Shown here piece after piece: positions 38,957 through 49,827 of a stretch of 64,000 nt of DNA. The notes beneath the pieces are model-generated. The model was not told the DNA's origin and searched no databases. It was given only the letters and a program-made list of their open reading frames with translations. Positions within the stretch are counted from its first letter, which is position 1. Each line of letters starts with the position of its first letter. This stretch comes from Macrocybe gigantea. Lineage: Eukaryota > Basidiomycota > Agaricomycetes > Agaricales > Callistosporiaceae. A program made the translations under genes and the position numbers. Where the stretch lies: contig SJRY01000263.1 of the NCBI GenBank assembly GCA_011319805.1, positions 310,001-374,000 on the forward strand. The letters run 5' to 3'.

Positions 38957-41900
38957 ATGCTTCGCCTGCACATGGTGCCTACATGCCCGTTACCACCACC
39001 ACCGCTGCCATCCATATCGCCCCGGGTATTCCTCACCTCCGGCTTGTCCATCAGTTTTTTGACTAATATTTTTCTCAACAGTCGTAGTGAGAACCTTTGT
39101 CGAGCATGCGCGACGCAAGGCCGCCAAAAAGAGACAGGGCATTACCGTTCAAGACTCCAGAGACGACATATTATATGATCAGTGCGTAGCAACTGTAAAC
39201 GTCCTGCTCAATCTCCTCATGCGATTCAGGGCATTTCACATTGTTAAAGGTATGTGTATCATAGCCTGTTGACTGGGAAGATAGTAACAGGTGTGTGTAG
39301 CGTTCATCCAGCTTGGCACGGACAACACCATAGAATCTCTTCAGGCATTGTGAGCGGTTACATTCTTCAGTGTTCAACCCACTCACTATGAGCACCCATT
39401 CCGAAGCACAAACACCCATGTTCCCTCCCCTTCTGGGGCAGCAGTATCGCCCGTCGTCATTCCTTTGTCTTCGTGCAACGAGGCCGCGGATACACTGATT
39501 GACTGGTTCGGCCCCGACGAACTGAAGCATGTCGTTGGTGGCGAACGCTGGTGGCAGGTTCGGGGTTTAGATGGCGTAGACGGGGAATGGGTTACGGAAA
39601 AGAACTACTTACTGAAATCATATTCGGTAAAATTCAATGGACGCAAATTATCAAACGACGAAAAGAACATTCTACGAATGGAACACCTGGAAATGGTCAT
39701 GGTGTGGTTCTAACCGTCTAACACTCATTGTCGTCTCTTGACCTCGATGATTTAGTATTACATACACGGAGGTGCGCACAACTGCTCCTGTTTCATTTAT
39801 CTGCTCAGCCCATCAATACAATGCAGGCGGCTATTTCTGGGGCTCGATCAGTATGCATCTGAATTGCTTTTCCTTGAATATTCGTCCACGTCATTATAGA
39901 TACACACCGCTACCAGGTTATACGTTATGGTAAGCATTTGAAGTGGACGTATGTTTAACTCCATAATGCCTGCGCTGACTTCTGCAGCTCGTAAAATGAG
40001 AGGACGAGCATTTACTGTCAACTACCGGTAATGTGAGGTGTTTCGCAACGTACCTTGTAGTTGATCTCGACGTTCAGGAAGGCTCCGCAATACCCCTGGC
40101 CATGCGCCTTGCAAGACGTTCTTGCCGGATGTAAGAGATCTGATATGATTCAAATCTGTGCCTCATTCCTGTAGACCTGTATCTCATTCAGCCACCACCC
40201 GAAGCATTGCATAAAGCTATTCCCTCTTCAAAAATTGTATTTGCAGGGGACTCTGCGGGAGGCGGTCTTTCTCTAGCCGTTTTATCGGTGCTGAGAGACT
40301 TAAGCCTTCCCTTACCGGGCGGAGCCGTCCTTATCAGTCCGTGGGTCGATCTCACTCATAGTTTTCCGAGTATTATGGAGAACACGCAAACGGTGAGAAA
40401 ATGTATGCCACCGCTTTATGTCTAGGCGTTGATTTCAATGTTACCAGGACATCATGCCTCCACACGGCTTCTTGGCCAAACCGTCGACTCTATGGCCCAT
40501 TGATCCGGTGCCAACAGATGGAGGTCGGGCCGCCCCATCGAAATCCGGCGTACCACAAAAGCCTGGACACCCTGGAATCCATAAAGCAACAACCTCACGG
40601 CCAACGGCCACAACGGAGAATGTAGACATCACTCCGTGTGGCATAAAAACGGACCCGCAGCAGAATAGATCGGAAGATAGACCTATCCAGGGGGAGCCTC
40701 GACAACCTGCTCAAAGTGGCGATGGGAGATTCATAGATGAAGATTCCGATATTTGGGAACCAAGACCACCAGAGGTCTTGATGAACAACTTGGAAGACGT
40801 TCCGTTGGTGCTTCGGTCACAAATTCAACTCTATGCGACAACGGAGTAGGCTTCCTTCTCCGTTATCGATATCGGATGTGACCACACTGACTACATGCTC
40901 TAGACAACTCATTCATCCGCTCGTTTCGCCTATATTGCAAGGTTCGCTTGGAAACCTCCCTCCACTCTATATTCTCGCAGGGAATGAGGAGATTCTCCGT
41001 GATGAAGTCATCTATCTAGCTCATCGTGCTGCTAACCCCGCCCAATATCCCGTCCGGAATGGGATCCTTCGGGAAAGTAGGCGTCAGCTAGAAAACGCCC
41101 AGAAATTCACGACGCCCACGAAGGTAAGAAGAATATGTATGCCTCCATGTTTTCAACGAGCACTTCTCCCTTCACCCCACTCTAGGTCCACCTTCAGGTT
41201 TATGATGGTAAGCCTGATATAATACAAGAGAATTCTCTTGACCATTTCGCTAGGAATGTGCCACGTCCTGACTGTCTTCGCCTTTACCGACAGTGTCAGT
41301 AAGACTGTTTGACTCGATGGACTGTAAATGAAGAGACTTTTACAGGCCAAGTTCGCCTATAGGTCTATAGCCGATTTTGTTAGGCATATTGCCTTGAGTG
41401 ACAAGGAACACCTTCAATGCAATCCATTTCCACACCCAAGAGCAAATGAACGAGCATCCGCGTGGTTTAAGCTGAAAGAAAAGCATGGCCCAGAACTAGA
41501 GGCAGCAGCATCGGAGTTTTCGGACCCGATTACTACATACGCGCAGGGCGAGCGCATGCTAGTGCATGAAATAGGTACACAGTCACAAGAGCTATTATTT
41601 CTGCAGTCTCAAAGCCCGGGCGGTGAGTTTTTTCCTTGCCTTCAAGATTACGTTGACTTGTTGAGTTTCTTCTAGAAAGCACCAGTCAGGATCTTCCTAA
41701 AATCATGATTAGAGAACGTGTAGATATATCTGGTTCATCCAGAGCGATGGAGCCTGAGGAGGAGATTGAAGCATTGCAGCTTCGACCCTCCCAGATTGGG
41801 GTCATCAGGGAGGATCCCGCAAAGCGGTGGTTGGAAGGTCAAAAAGAATGGGACAAGCGATACGCCCGCCGCGCTCGGAGGGTGTTAAAGCACAGGCGGA

Positions 41901-42505
41901 GAATCGAGAAGAGGGCTCTCAGACTGATGGAGAATGCGCATAACCAGGAACTGGTCCTAACTCGCGAAGCACCGATGAGGGATGACCGTCGAACGTCGTC
42001 CACTATAGGTGACAATTCGCCCTGGATGAGAAGGCAGAAAGAGCGTCGCTGGGGTCCGCTGGACTTGGACAAGGAACGGCCTCCACCCTCAGCCATCGCA
42101 AAAAGGAGAGATACAGTAAGCAGCATGTATAGGGCTTGACTTGAGTACTTAATCCTGAATTCATTAGCCCGAAGCATTGGCTCTGCTGAAGAAGAGCATC
42201 TATGACACCATGTTGGTGACTCAAGGGACAACGCCGACGCTGGCCACATCAGATGCCGTCAGGGCTGCGTTTAGTCTCAAGTGTGACCCTAGAGAGCATC
42301 AACACCAGTCAGCATCGGAGGAACAAGTCAAGACACATCTCGTTCTGGTACATGGCCTACGAATGTGGAATAACGTCATCAGGTGAGCAATGTACATTAA
42401 ACGGCGACTCATGAACATAACATTTGTTTACGGCGCAGATTGTTTGTGAGGAAGACGTCGCAAAAAGCCCTTAAGGGTAAGAAACATGTGCAGAGCACTC
42501 GATAA
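38957..42505 (+). CDS. Hormone-sensitive-lipase-like alpha/beta hydrolase with long insert
   Basis: Serine hydrolase of the HSL/Aes family. The first exons encode a proposed N-terminus (MLRLHMVPTCPLPPPPLP) and EHARRKAAKKRQGITVQDSR. Next come a spacer with TLIDWFGPDELKHVVGGERW, the oxyanion motif YIHGG near 39765, and the nucleophile elbow FAGDSAGGGLSLAVLSVLRD near 40235-40295. GGAVLISPWVDLTHSFPSIM follows. A proline-, serine- and charge-rich insert of about 120 residues (40450-40850) splits the cap from the rest of the hydrolase: LPPLYILAGNEEILRDEVIY and DGMCHVLTVFAF, which carries the likely catalytic His. The C-terminus adds about 330 residues rich in Arg and Glu (KRYARRARRVLKHRRRIEKR) not found in simple lipases, with AAFSLK-type helices at the end. 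The start is provisional; the ATG lies 123 bp from the divergent CFT2 start. Confidence 0.75.
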
Positions 42506-42730
42506 CAGATGAGGCGTGTAAATTACGTGCACAGACCATGTTGGCTTATATACGCGTGGGAAGACACGAGCCGGGCTTGATTTTCAGCTTGGTCGGCTCG
42601 CGCATCTTCTCTTTGTTCTGTCACCCCAGTGCCCTTCTCTCGTTCTGTAAGTCCTGCTCGACATGTTTGCCATTTGCCACGTCTCAGATATGCCGTCTTT
42701 TCCTTCCCAGCTTGCTTGTTCTCCCACAAA

Positions 42731-44463
42731 ATGCGTGAAGTCATTTCTGTGCATGTCGGTCAGGCTGGTGTCCAGATTGGCAATGCCTGCTGTGAGTTTT
42801 TCCGTCTTTTGCCTGCATTGTCGAGCAGATTGAGTCCGGCGCGAGATTCTGTCATCGGGACGCGTCGTTTTTCCTCAAATTTTTCAATAATCAAAGTGGC
42901 GTGATGCTGATCCGATTATTGTAGGGGAACTCTACACTGTTGAACACGGTCTTAGCGTGGGTCCTTTCATCTCTCAATCGTTTATCGAACACCATCTGAA
43001 ACGTTTTGCAGCCCGATGGGCGCCTGATCGATGGCTCGCCCTCTCACAATGATGATGGCTTTAGCACATTCTTCTCCGAAACTTCCTCTGGCAAACACGT
43101 GCCACGTTCTCTCTACATAGATCTTGAACCCAATGTTGTGGATGAAGTCAGGAACGGACCTTACCGAAGTCTATTCCACCCGGAGACTCTACTCACGGGC
43201 AAGGAGGATGCCGCGAGCAACTGTAGGTGCTCTTCGCATACACCCTCTTCTTTGCTAACTGATCCGCTTCAGATGCCCGTGGTCACTATACGATAGGAAA
43301 GGAGAAGATCGATCTCGTCATGGACAAGGTCAGGCGCCTAGCCGACAACTGCTCCGGTCTCCAGGGCTTCTTTGTCTTCCACTCTTTTGGTGGTGGAACT
43401 GGTTCTGGCCTTGGTGCCCTTATCTTAGAGCGCTTGTCCACGGATTACGGCAAGAAATCGAAGTTGGAATTCAGCGTCTATCCTGCACCGACTCTCGCAA
43501 ACTCAATCGTCGAGCCATACAACTCGGTGTTGACCACCCATACAACGCTTGAGCATTCAGACTGCTCTTTCATGGTTAGTGGCATCGCTGATAAGCGCTT
43601 GTCGTACCCAGTTAACAGCGATTGGCAGGTCGACAACGAAGCCATCTACGACATATGCAAGAAGAACCTGGGGATCACATCCCCCAGCCTTACCAACTTG
43701 AACCGATTGATTGCACAGGTTGTCTCGTCGATCACCGCTTCTTTGCGTTTTGATGGCTCTCTTAATGTCGATCTCAACGAATTCCAAACGAACTTAGTCC
43801 CGTAAGTGTTTCATCTTCTCGTCGCCAACTAGAAAACTCAACGTCCAACTAGATTCCCTCGTATTCATTTTCCTCTTGCTACATTCGCACCCATCATCTC
43901 TGCTGAGAAGGCTCACCATGAGCAGAACTCGGTTGCTGACATGACATTCTCGTGCTTTGAGCCCGGCAACCAAATGGTGAAATGCGATCCTCGGGAGGGC
44001 AAATATAGTGGGTGTCCTTTGTAGTCTGCAGTTTACAGTTCTCATTGTCCCTATAGTGGCATGTGCCCTCCTCTACCGTGGTGATGTTGTTCCCAAGGAC
44101 GTCAACGCGGCCGTTGCAATCATTAAGACGAAGCGAACAATTCAATTCGTCGATTGGTGCCCCACTGGCTTCAAGCTCGGCATCTGCAATGAGCCCCCAG
44201 CACATGTGCCTGGTGGTGACCTTGCCAAAGTTACTCGCAGCATGTGCATGTTGTCAAATACGACTGCCATCTCTACCGCCTGGAGCCGCCTGGATCATAA
44301 GTTTGACCTTCTATACTCTAAGCGTGCCTTTGTTCACTGGTATGTTGGTGAGGGTATGGAAGAGGGCGAATTTTCCGAGGCGCGTGAAGACCTTGCTGCG
44401 CTTGAGAAAGACTATGAAGAAGTTGGCATCGACTCGGCGGATGTAGAGGAAGCTGAATACTAA
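42731..44463 (+). CDS. Alpha-tubulin, copy 2
   Basis: Second alpha-tubulin, on the opposite strand to copy 1 and about 7 kb away. [20 protein letters not shown], an intron inside NACWELY, then [119 protein letters not shown] and [20 protein letters not shown]. The end [15 protein letters not shown] keeps the terminal Tyr. There are fewer introns than in copy 1, and the last exon from about 44057 is uninterrupted. The 3' half being intron-poor and the start region carrying a T/C-rich leader suggest this may be the more strongly expressed copy, which is inference only. A TATATA element lies near 42547. Confidence 0.97.
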
Positions 44464-44645
44464 GATACCTATGACATACCTATTCATCGTTTCGGGGAAC
44501 TAGTTTACGTTTAATGTTTTCACTCTTCACGTCGTCATGCCTTGTCTCTTCTGAATTCTTTTTTGTCACGAATTACAGCATTTATCCCAGGTACCAGAGT
44601 ATGTTCGCAGGTGCATGGATGGTAGATTAGAATCTGCCTAAACAA

Positions 44646-47430
44646 CTAAGCCGCTTTTCCAGCGTCTTCCTTGAGACTGACAATCCTATTAAGAATCAAA
44701 TAGTCACCCTGGCGGCCGCCAGCAGGGACTCCATCACTCTCCTCCAAGCAGGTCACTCGAGCGTCCCTATCCAAGGTGAAATATGCCACACGGAGACCCT
44801 GGAAACGCACGCATTCCATTCCGACCAACTGTTCACTAGTCGCATGTGGGGTATCCGCGTGAGATCCGGAATAGTTTGTCTGGTCACTCTTCGCAGCTTT
44901 CTCGGTTCGGCTTCTGGCCTCCTTCCGAGCATCTACAAGGGCGCGCTTGGCGAAAGACCAGAAGCCCGATTCAAGCATAGCATCTTTCACGATTTCCAAA
45001 CTATCAGGCGCGATGTCCGATACGTCTCCAGTTGGACGGTCGCTCCTGAACAGACGATGAAAGATGCGAACCTCGTCGACTTTAACGGGGCTGCCGGACT
45101 CTTTATGCTCGCCAACCCACTGAATGAACGTCTTGGGCTTCTTCGTTGAACCCTCGTTCTCCAACCGGCAGACGAGCTCCAACACGTCTCCTGTCGCGGC
45201 GTCCATTTTGTGCGAGACGTATGCGATGGGGTATGGTGCTCCAAACAAGCCTACAGATTTCCCGGGAGCCAGGCGAAAATAGTCTTTCGAGCCCTCCACA
45301 CGGAAGTCATCCCTATCAATATAGAACGTACGTGTGAACGGGACACTCGTCGTGCCAAGCTCTGGAACCTTGGGGTGCAGGGGCTTTTCAACCATAGTCA
45401 CGTAACCTTCCGGCAGATTTTCTATCGTGACCTTGAGAGGTCGTAGAACCATGAGCAGCCGGGGTGCCGTGCTCTCGAGATACGATCTAACCGACTGCTC
45501 GAATCTGCTGATCTCGATGTTGGAAGTGGCGGTAGACACGCCCAGATTCCCAACGAATGAAATGATTGCGCCTGGAGGGACACCGCGTCGCCTTAGAGCA
45601 ATCAGCGTGTAGAGACGAGGATCATCCCATCCAGATACGTATCCGTTCTCCACTAACGCAAGAATCTTTCGCTTGGACATGATGGTCCCTTCCAGGTTGA
45701 GTCGCCCGTACTCGGATTGTCTGGGCTTGTACACCTCCAAGGCATCACAGAGCCATTCATAGGATTGACGCGAAGCGATGAATTCCGTCGTGCAGAGGGA
45801 GTGCCTTGTCAGTCAGGTGAGAACGAGAAGGCACCAACACTTTACTGGCAAAACTTACGATATGTTTTCGAAACTATCCACAAGACAATGCGTGAAGTCA
45901 TATGTTGGATAGATCTTCCACTTGTTGCCTGTGCGGTGATGAGGTGCGTCCAGGACGCGGTACGCAGTCAAATCCCACATCTGTGGATTTGGATCCTGGA
46001 GGTCCTCCTTCATCCGCAGGGCAGCTTCTTTTGGCTGATACTTGCCATTCCTCATAGCCTCAAATTCGGCCAGTGACTCCGAGATGGGCCGTGACCGATG
46101 GACACACGGCCTTGGCTGACCCCGCTTTTCACCTCTATCGATCTTGATTGCCTCCTCTGTTTGTCGTGTATTCGTCAGAAATTGGCACGCTCCCAACAAC
46201 ACATTGACATACGGCTACAATGGCAGACATAGGCCTTATCACGCTTGATGAGCTCCACGGCTAGCTCGTAGAGCTTGTCAAAGTAGTCGCTGGAATATGT
46301 TATCTTCCAGGGCTCAAATCCCAACCAGCGGACCATCTCCAAGATGCTCTCAAAATACCGTGCTTCTTCTTTTTCAGGATTGGTATCGTCATAACGCAAG
46401 TAACATTTCCCGCCATGATGTGCAGCGTAGCCGAAGTTCACGAAAATGGCTTTCGAGTGTCCTATGTGGAGATATCCATTTGGTTCGGGAGGAAAACGCG
46501 TCCAGACTTGGCCACCAGTCACAGCAAGATGCTCCTCTCGTAGACGAGGATTGACTTGTGGATTTTCTCCAGGTTTATGCAGCTGGCCAAGAAATCCCTC
46601 ATCAAAGACCGTTTTCCGCGAATCAGGTGCGATTTTCTCGGTGCTCGCTGATTGGGGCGTCGCCTTTGCGTCTTTCTTGGGTTCCTGCACACGACATTGT
46701 ATGACTACATACCAGAAATTGGTTTTCCTCACCTTAGCCTTCATCTTTGTGTTTTCTTTAGGTCCAAACGATAATCTAAAGCACTCTTCCACTGCATTCT
46801 TGACCTCCAGGGGATTCGCCCACCGAAGTTCTGTCGTGTTTTTCAGCGCGCTGATTGTCGGCCCGAGACTTGTCCAACCGGGGACCGCGTTAGTAGCGAT
46901 AAAATTCTTTACGAGATCCATTAGCTTTTCCGCCGCTATCGTGAACCCTGATCGTTTTGCTTTAGTTAAACGATTGTCAGAACAAGACGCTGCCTGACCA
47001 ACACCGCATTGCTTATCGAAATCCGCGTCATCTATCGGCAAGGGATGTGTAGCAACGTGTGTAATAGCAGCTTTTTTTTTAGATAGATGAGGCGCTTGAG
47101 TAACTTGCAGAAACAAATGAACGAACCAGTGACTTGATCCACAGATTTTAGACGGCCATCCAGAATTCGGGTAACAACGTAGCTTTCTTTGTCCTTTTCC
47201 AACGTTCCAGACTTGATAGAAGCCGTTGCAACCGTCGTTAAAAGAGTGGCCTGCTTTTCGTCCAGGGGTCCTCGATCCTCTAGGGAATATTCTTCTATGA
47301 GATCCTTCAAGGCTGCTGCAACCTTTGGGGATTTGCAGACTTCTAAGGCCTTCGGCTCTGCTATCCCAACGGACACGAAATGGAAATAGAAGGGTTCCAT
47401 GGCAGGAATGAGCTTTGGCGGTTTGGACAT
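44646..47430 (-). CDS. GLN4: Glutaminyl-tRNA synthetase (cytosolic)
   Basis: Class I aminoacyl-tRNA synthetase that charges tRNA-Gln. The N-terminal appended domain is present ([60 protein letters not shown]). After a Lys-rich linker comes the catalytic core with the HIGH signature in [40 protein letters not shown] and DKAYVCHC. The KMSKS-equivalent is [20 protein letters not shown], followed by [20 protein letters not shown]. The anticodon-binding beta-barrels give [40 protein letters not shown] and [19 protein letters not shown]. The size and order match yeast Gln4. The core is divided by only a few introns, and the last 360 codons are a single exon. A same-strand AAA ATPase gene ends 135 bp upstream. 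Confidence 0.95.
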
Positions 47431-47564
47431 GATTCGACGGCGAATGTATTATTGGGTTTCCTTGTTATCTTGGTTTCGGCGAGTCATATCGATCATGGCG
47501 TACCAAACTGGGATAGATAAGATAACACAGTGTCTATTTACAGTCATTGTAAACTAGGCTGTTC

Positions 47565-49758
47565 AGTTCAGTCGTCCTGCCTGGGGAGACACACACGATA
47601 TTGACGCTTCGGGCCTAATTCTCCTTTGAGCGAATCGGTCAGTTGATTCATCATCGCACGGACTCTTGAGCTATATGACATGCCGTCCAAAAGTTTGTAA
47701 TTGTCGGCATCACTCCTGCGGCCCGGTGGATGACTTTCGTGTCTACCAAGTGTCATTTCAAGTTGCTTCCGAAGCGTCTGGATCTGCTCGTCATAAGATC
47801 CATCCGAATTGTTGACGTTTTGCTCTCGGGACCATTCAATATTATCGTTGCACGAATCAGCCAGACTTTTGTCAAGTTGCTTCCGAAGAGTTTGAATTTG
47901 ACTCTTTATGACGCTAGCAAATGATGATTTCTGTCCTTCGTCAGTAGCCATTAAAACCAGAGAAGCAACGCTGGAAGACAATAAGAGTATGCTCTGGATA
48001 GGAGTAAAGGGGCGACTTACAAAGCTTCTTTGAGGTATGCGAAGCTAAAACGATCGGTCAAAGTAGCAATTTCAACAACAAGTTCGTCGGAGAACGATAT
48101 GTCGTTGTTCTTTGCGAGTTTACGCTGCCAATATTTTGCGTACAATGTGCGCTCCTCTAAATCAGGATCATCAAACTTGCTGCATTAAATGTCAGCTACA
48201 TTTAGTCATAGACACTAGCTCACTCACTATTTGCGGTCAAACCTACTCGGCCGCGTGCTTAATCCAGGATCTAGACGGTCGAAGTGATTTGTGGTCCCAA
48301 TAATGAGCAGGCCGTCGTTTCCCTCCAGGCCGTCAACTTGGTTCAGGAAAAATGAACGGGTCGAATCATCGATCAAGGCATCCAAATCTTCCAATATGAG
48401 GATGCAAGGAGCGACTTGTCGAGCTTTGCTGAAGACCAGAGCCATGGAGGCTTCCTCGCCCATCCAACCTGAGGCGTGGTAAATAAATCTCACGCGATAT
48501 CGAGGCGTTCAAACCGTAATTACTTTTGAATGATTTCACATAGAGCGGCATGTATCCTTGCTCGCTACATGTCTTCATGATGGCTTTAATGCTGATAGTC
48601 TTTCCGTTACCTTGCAAAGTGATGTCAGGCTCCAACAGGGCTGCCCTGGCTTTGCGAGACGTACCAGGGGACCGTACATAATAAGTCCCCGCTGGATGAA
48701 CCATTGAGAAAGCTCCTGAGCGGATAAGCGTGATAAACGCACCTTCCATGGTATTGCCAGGTTCTTGTATACTTCTTCAGAGGCGAAGAAGCCAAAGACA
48801 TCTTTTCGAAGATTGATCTTGAAATTCTCCTTCAAAATGATGTCTTCCCAGTTGGCTTTCTGAATTTGGGACCAAAGGGCATGATTTTGGCCCACATGCC
48901 GTCATTGAACACCCAAATCTCGTCGTGGAGCGCTTCTGCCCAAGCACCCGCGAGAAGGAGCAGATGACGAATTTGCTCTTCGGCACCTAGTGTATAATGA
49001 GAATAAGATGAGTTGAAGACGAAATTGCCGTACCCTCGTGCAAAATATACATCTGTGTCATTATTGACACACCCAAAGCATACTATGGGTCGTTAAAGCC
49101 GAGCGGTGAATATAGATGCGAATGTCTGGTTGTTTCATACCTGAACTGTAAAATGAGAAATTCATGATTCTATATGGAAAATACGTCCAGCTACACACAC
49201 TAATAAGACAGTATTCATGGACACTGACCTGCCACATTACTCGATACCCTCCAAACTGGGTGCTTTCAACTAAAGCACCAGGTGTGGTGCCGAGCATGCG
49301 GGCCAACGGAACAAATAGTAAACTGGTGACGTTGCCCATATCCTCCAATGGCGTTGTCTGCGCCGCGGGATACCTGCTTACATCCAGACGGGAGTCTGTG
49401 GTCAGGATGATGGAATGCTTCGGGTACAGGCGTCGCAGGTATCGGCACTGGTCGACAAGTCAGGGAATTTCCAATCAAGGAAGATAGATATCTCTACCCA
49501 AAAGAACTGGGTCGCTATGCGGCGCAGATGCTAAACGTTTTATGATATAAGCTAGTGTATGCTCAGCACCTTTGAAAAGCACACCTTCTTAGCCCATTCA
49601 TCGTGAAAGTTCGTGAGAGTGGCAAGGGCGTCGCGCCCGTTTACGGTATCAAAAGAAACGTGAACATATGCATCGTCCATGTGGTTTGATGGTGAGATGG
49701 CAGCCACGAGCATTGGTTTCGGGCAGCAGCATGGTGACCAGGGTCTAAATGCGGCCAT
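47565..49758 (-). CDS. AAA-type ATPase (fungal, Bcs1-like core) with C-terminal repeat
   Basis: AAA ATPase of unclear target. The N-terminal exon gives MAAFRPWSPCCCPKPMLVAA and DDAYVHVSFDTVNGRDALAT. A pre-AAA block contains NWEDIILKENFKINLRKDVF and FFASEEVYKNLAIPWK. The AAA module runs RGLIMYGPPGNGKT (Walker A, only after correcting frame), SIKAIMKTCSEQGYMPLYVK, Walker B CILILEDLDALIDDS, sensor 1 LLIIGTTNHFDRLDPGLSTR, and arginine-finger-like PSRFDRK. The C-terminal tail is charged, with two copies of the phrase QIQTLRKQL separated by about 37 residues. The Walker A reading breaks at a run of four G on the plus strand (48667-48670) where five would restore the motif. The PWK-to-RGLIMYGP arrangement and the one-AAA-domain layout resemble cytosolic Bcs1-type fungal ATPases. 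The substrate is unknown. Confidence 0.75.
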
Positions 49759-49785
49759 TTTGAGTACCATTCAGCGTAATTGATC

Positions 49786-49791
49786 ACGTGA
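49786..49791. promoter_or_regulatory. CACGTG palindrome in the AAA ATPase / SWC4 divergent promoter
   Basis: TCACGTGA (49785-49792) sits in the 69 bp gap between the ATGs of the two divergent genes, within an AT-rich context TGATCACGTGAACTGATCA that also forms an imperfect inverted repeat. Position suggests a shared control site. Confidence 0.4.
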
Positions 49792-49827
49792 ACTGATCAC
49801 TCGTTTCTCCTTCCATCCACAATCGTA

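Noticed and set aside
49785..49792. TCACGTGA as a centromere CDEI element
   Set aside because: Basidiomycete centromeres are not yeast point centromeres; the site sits in a short promoter and has no CDEII or CDEIII.
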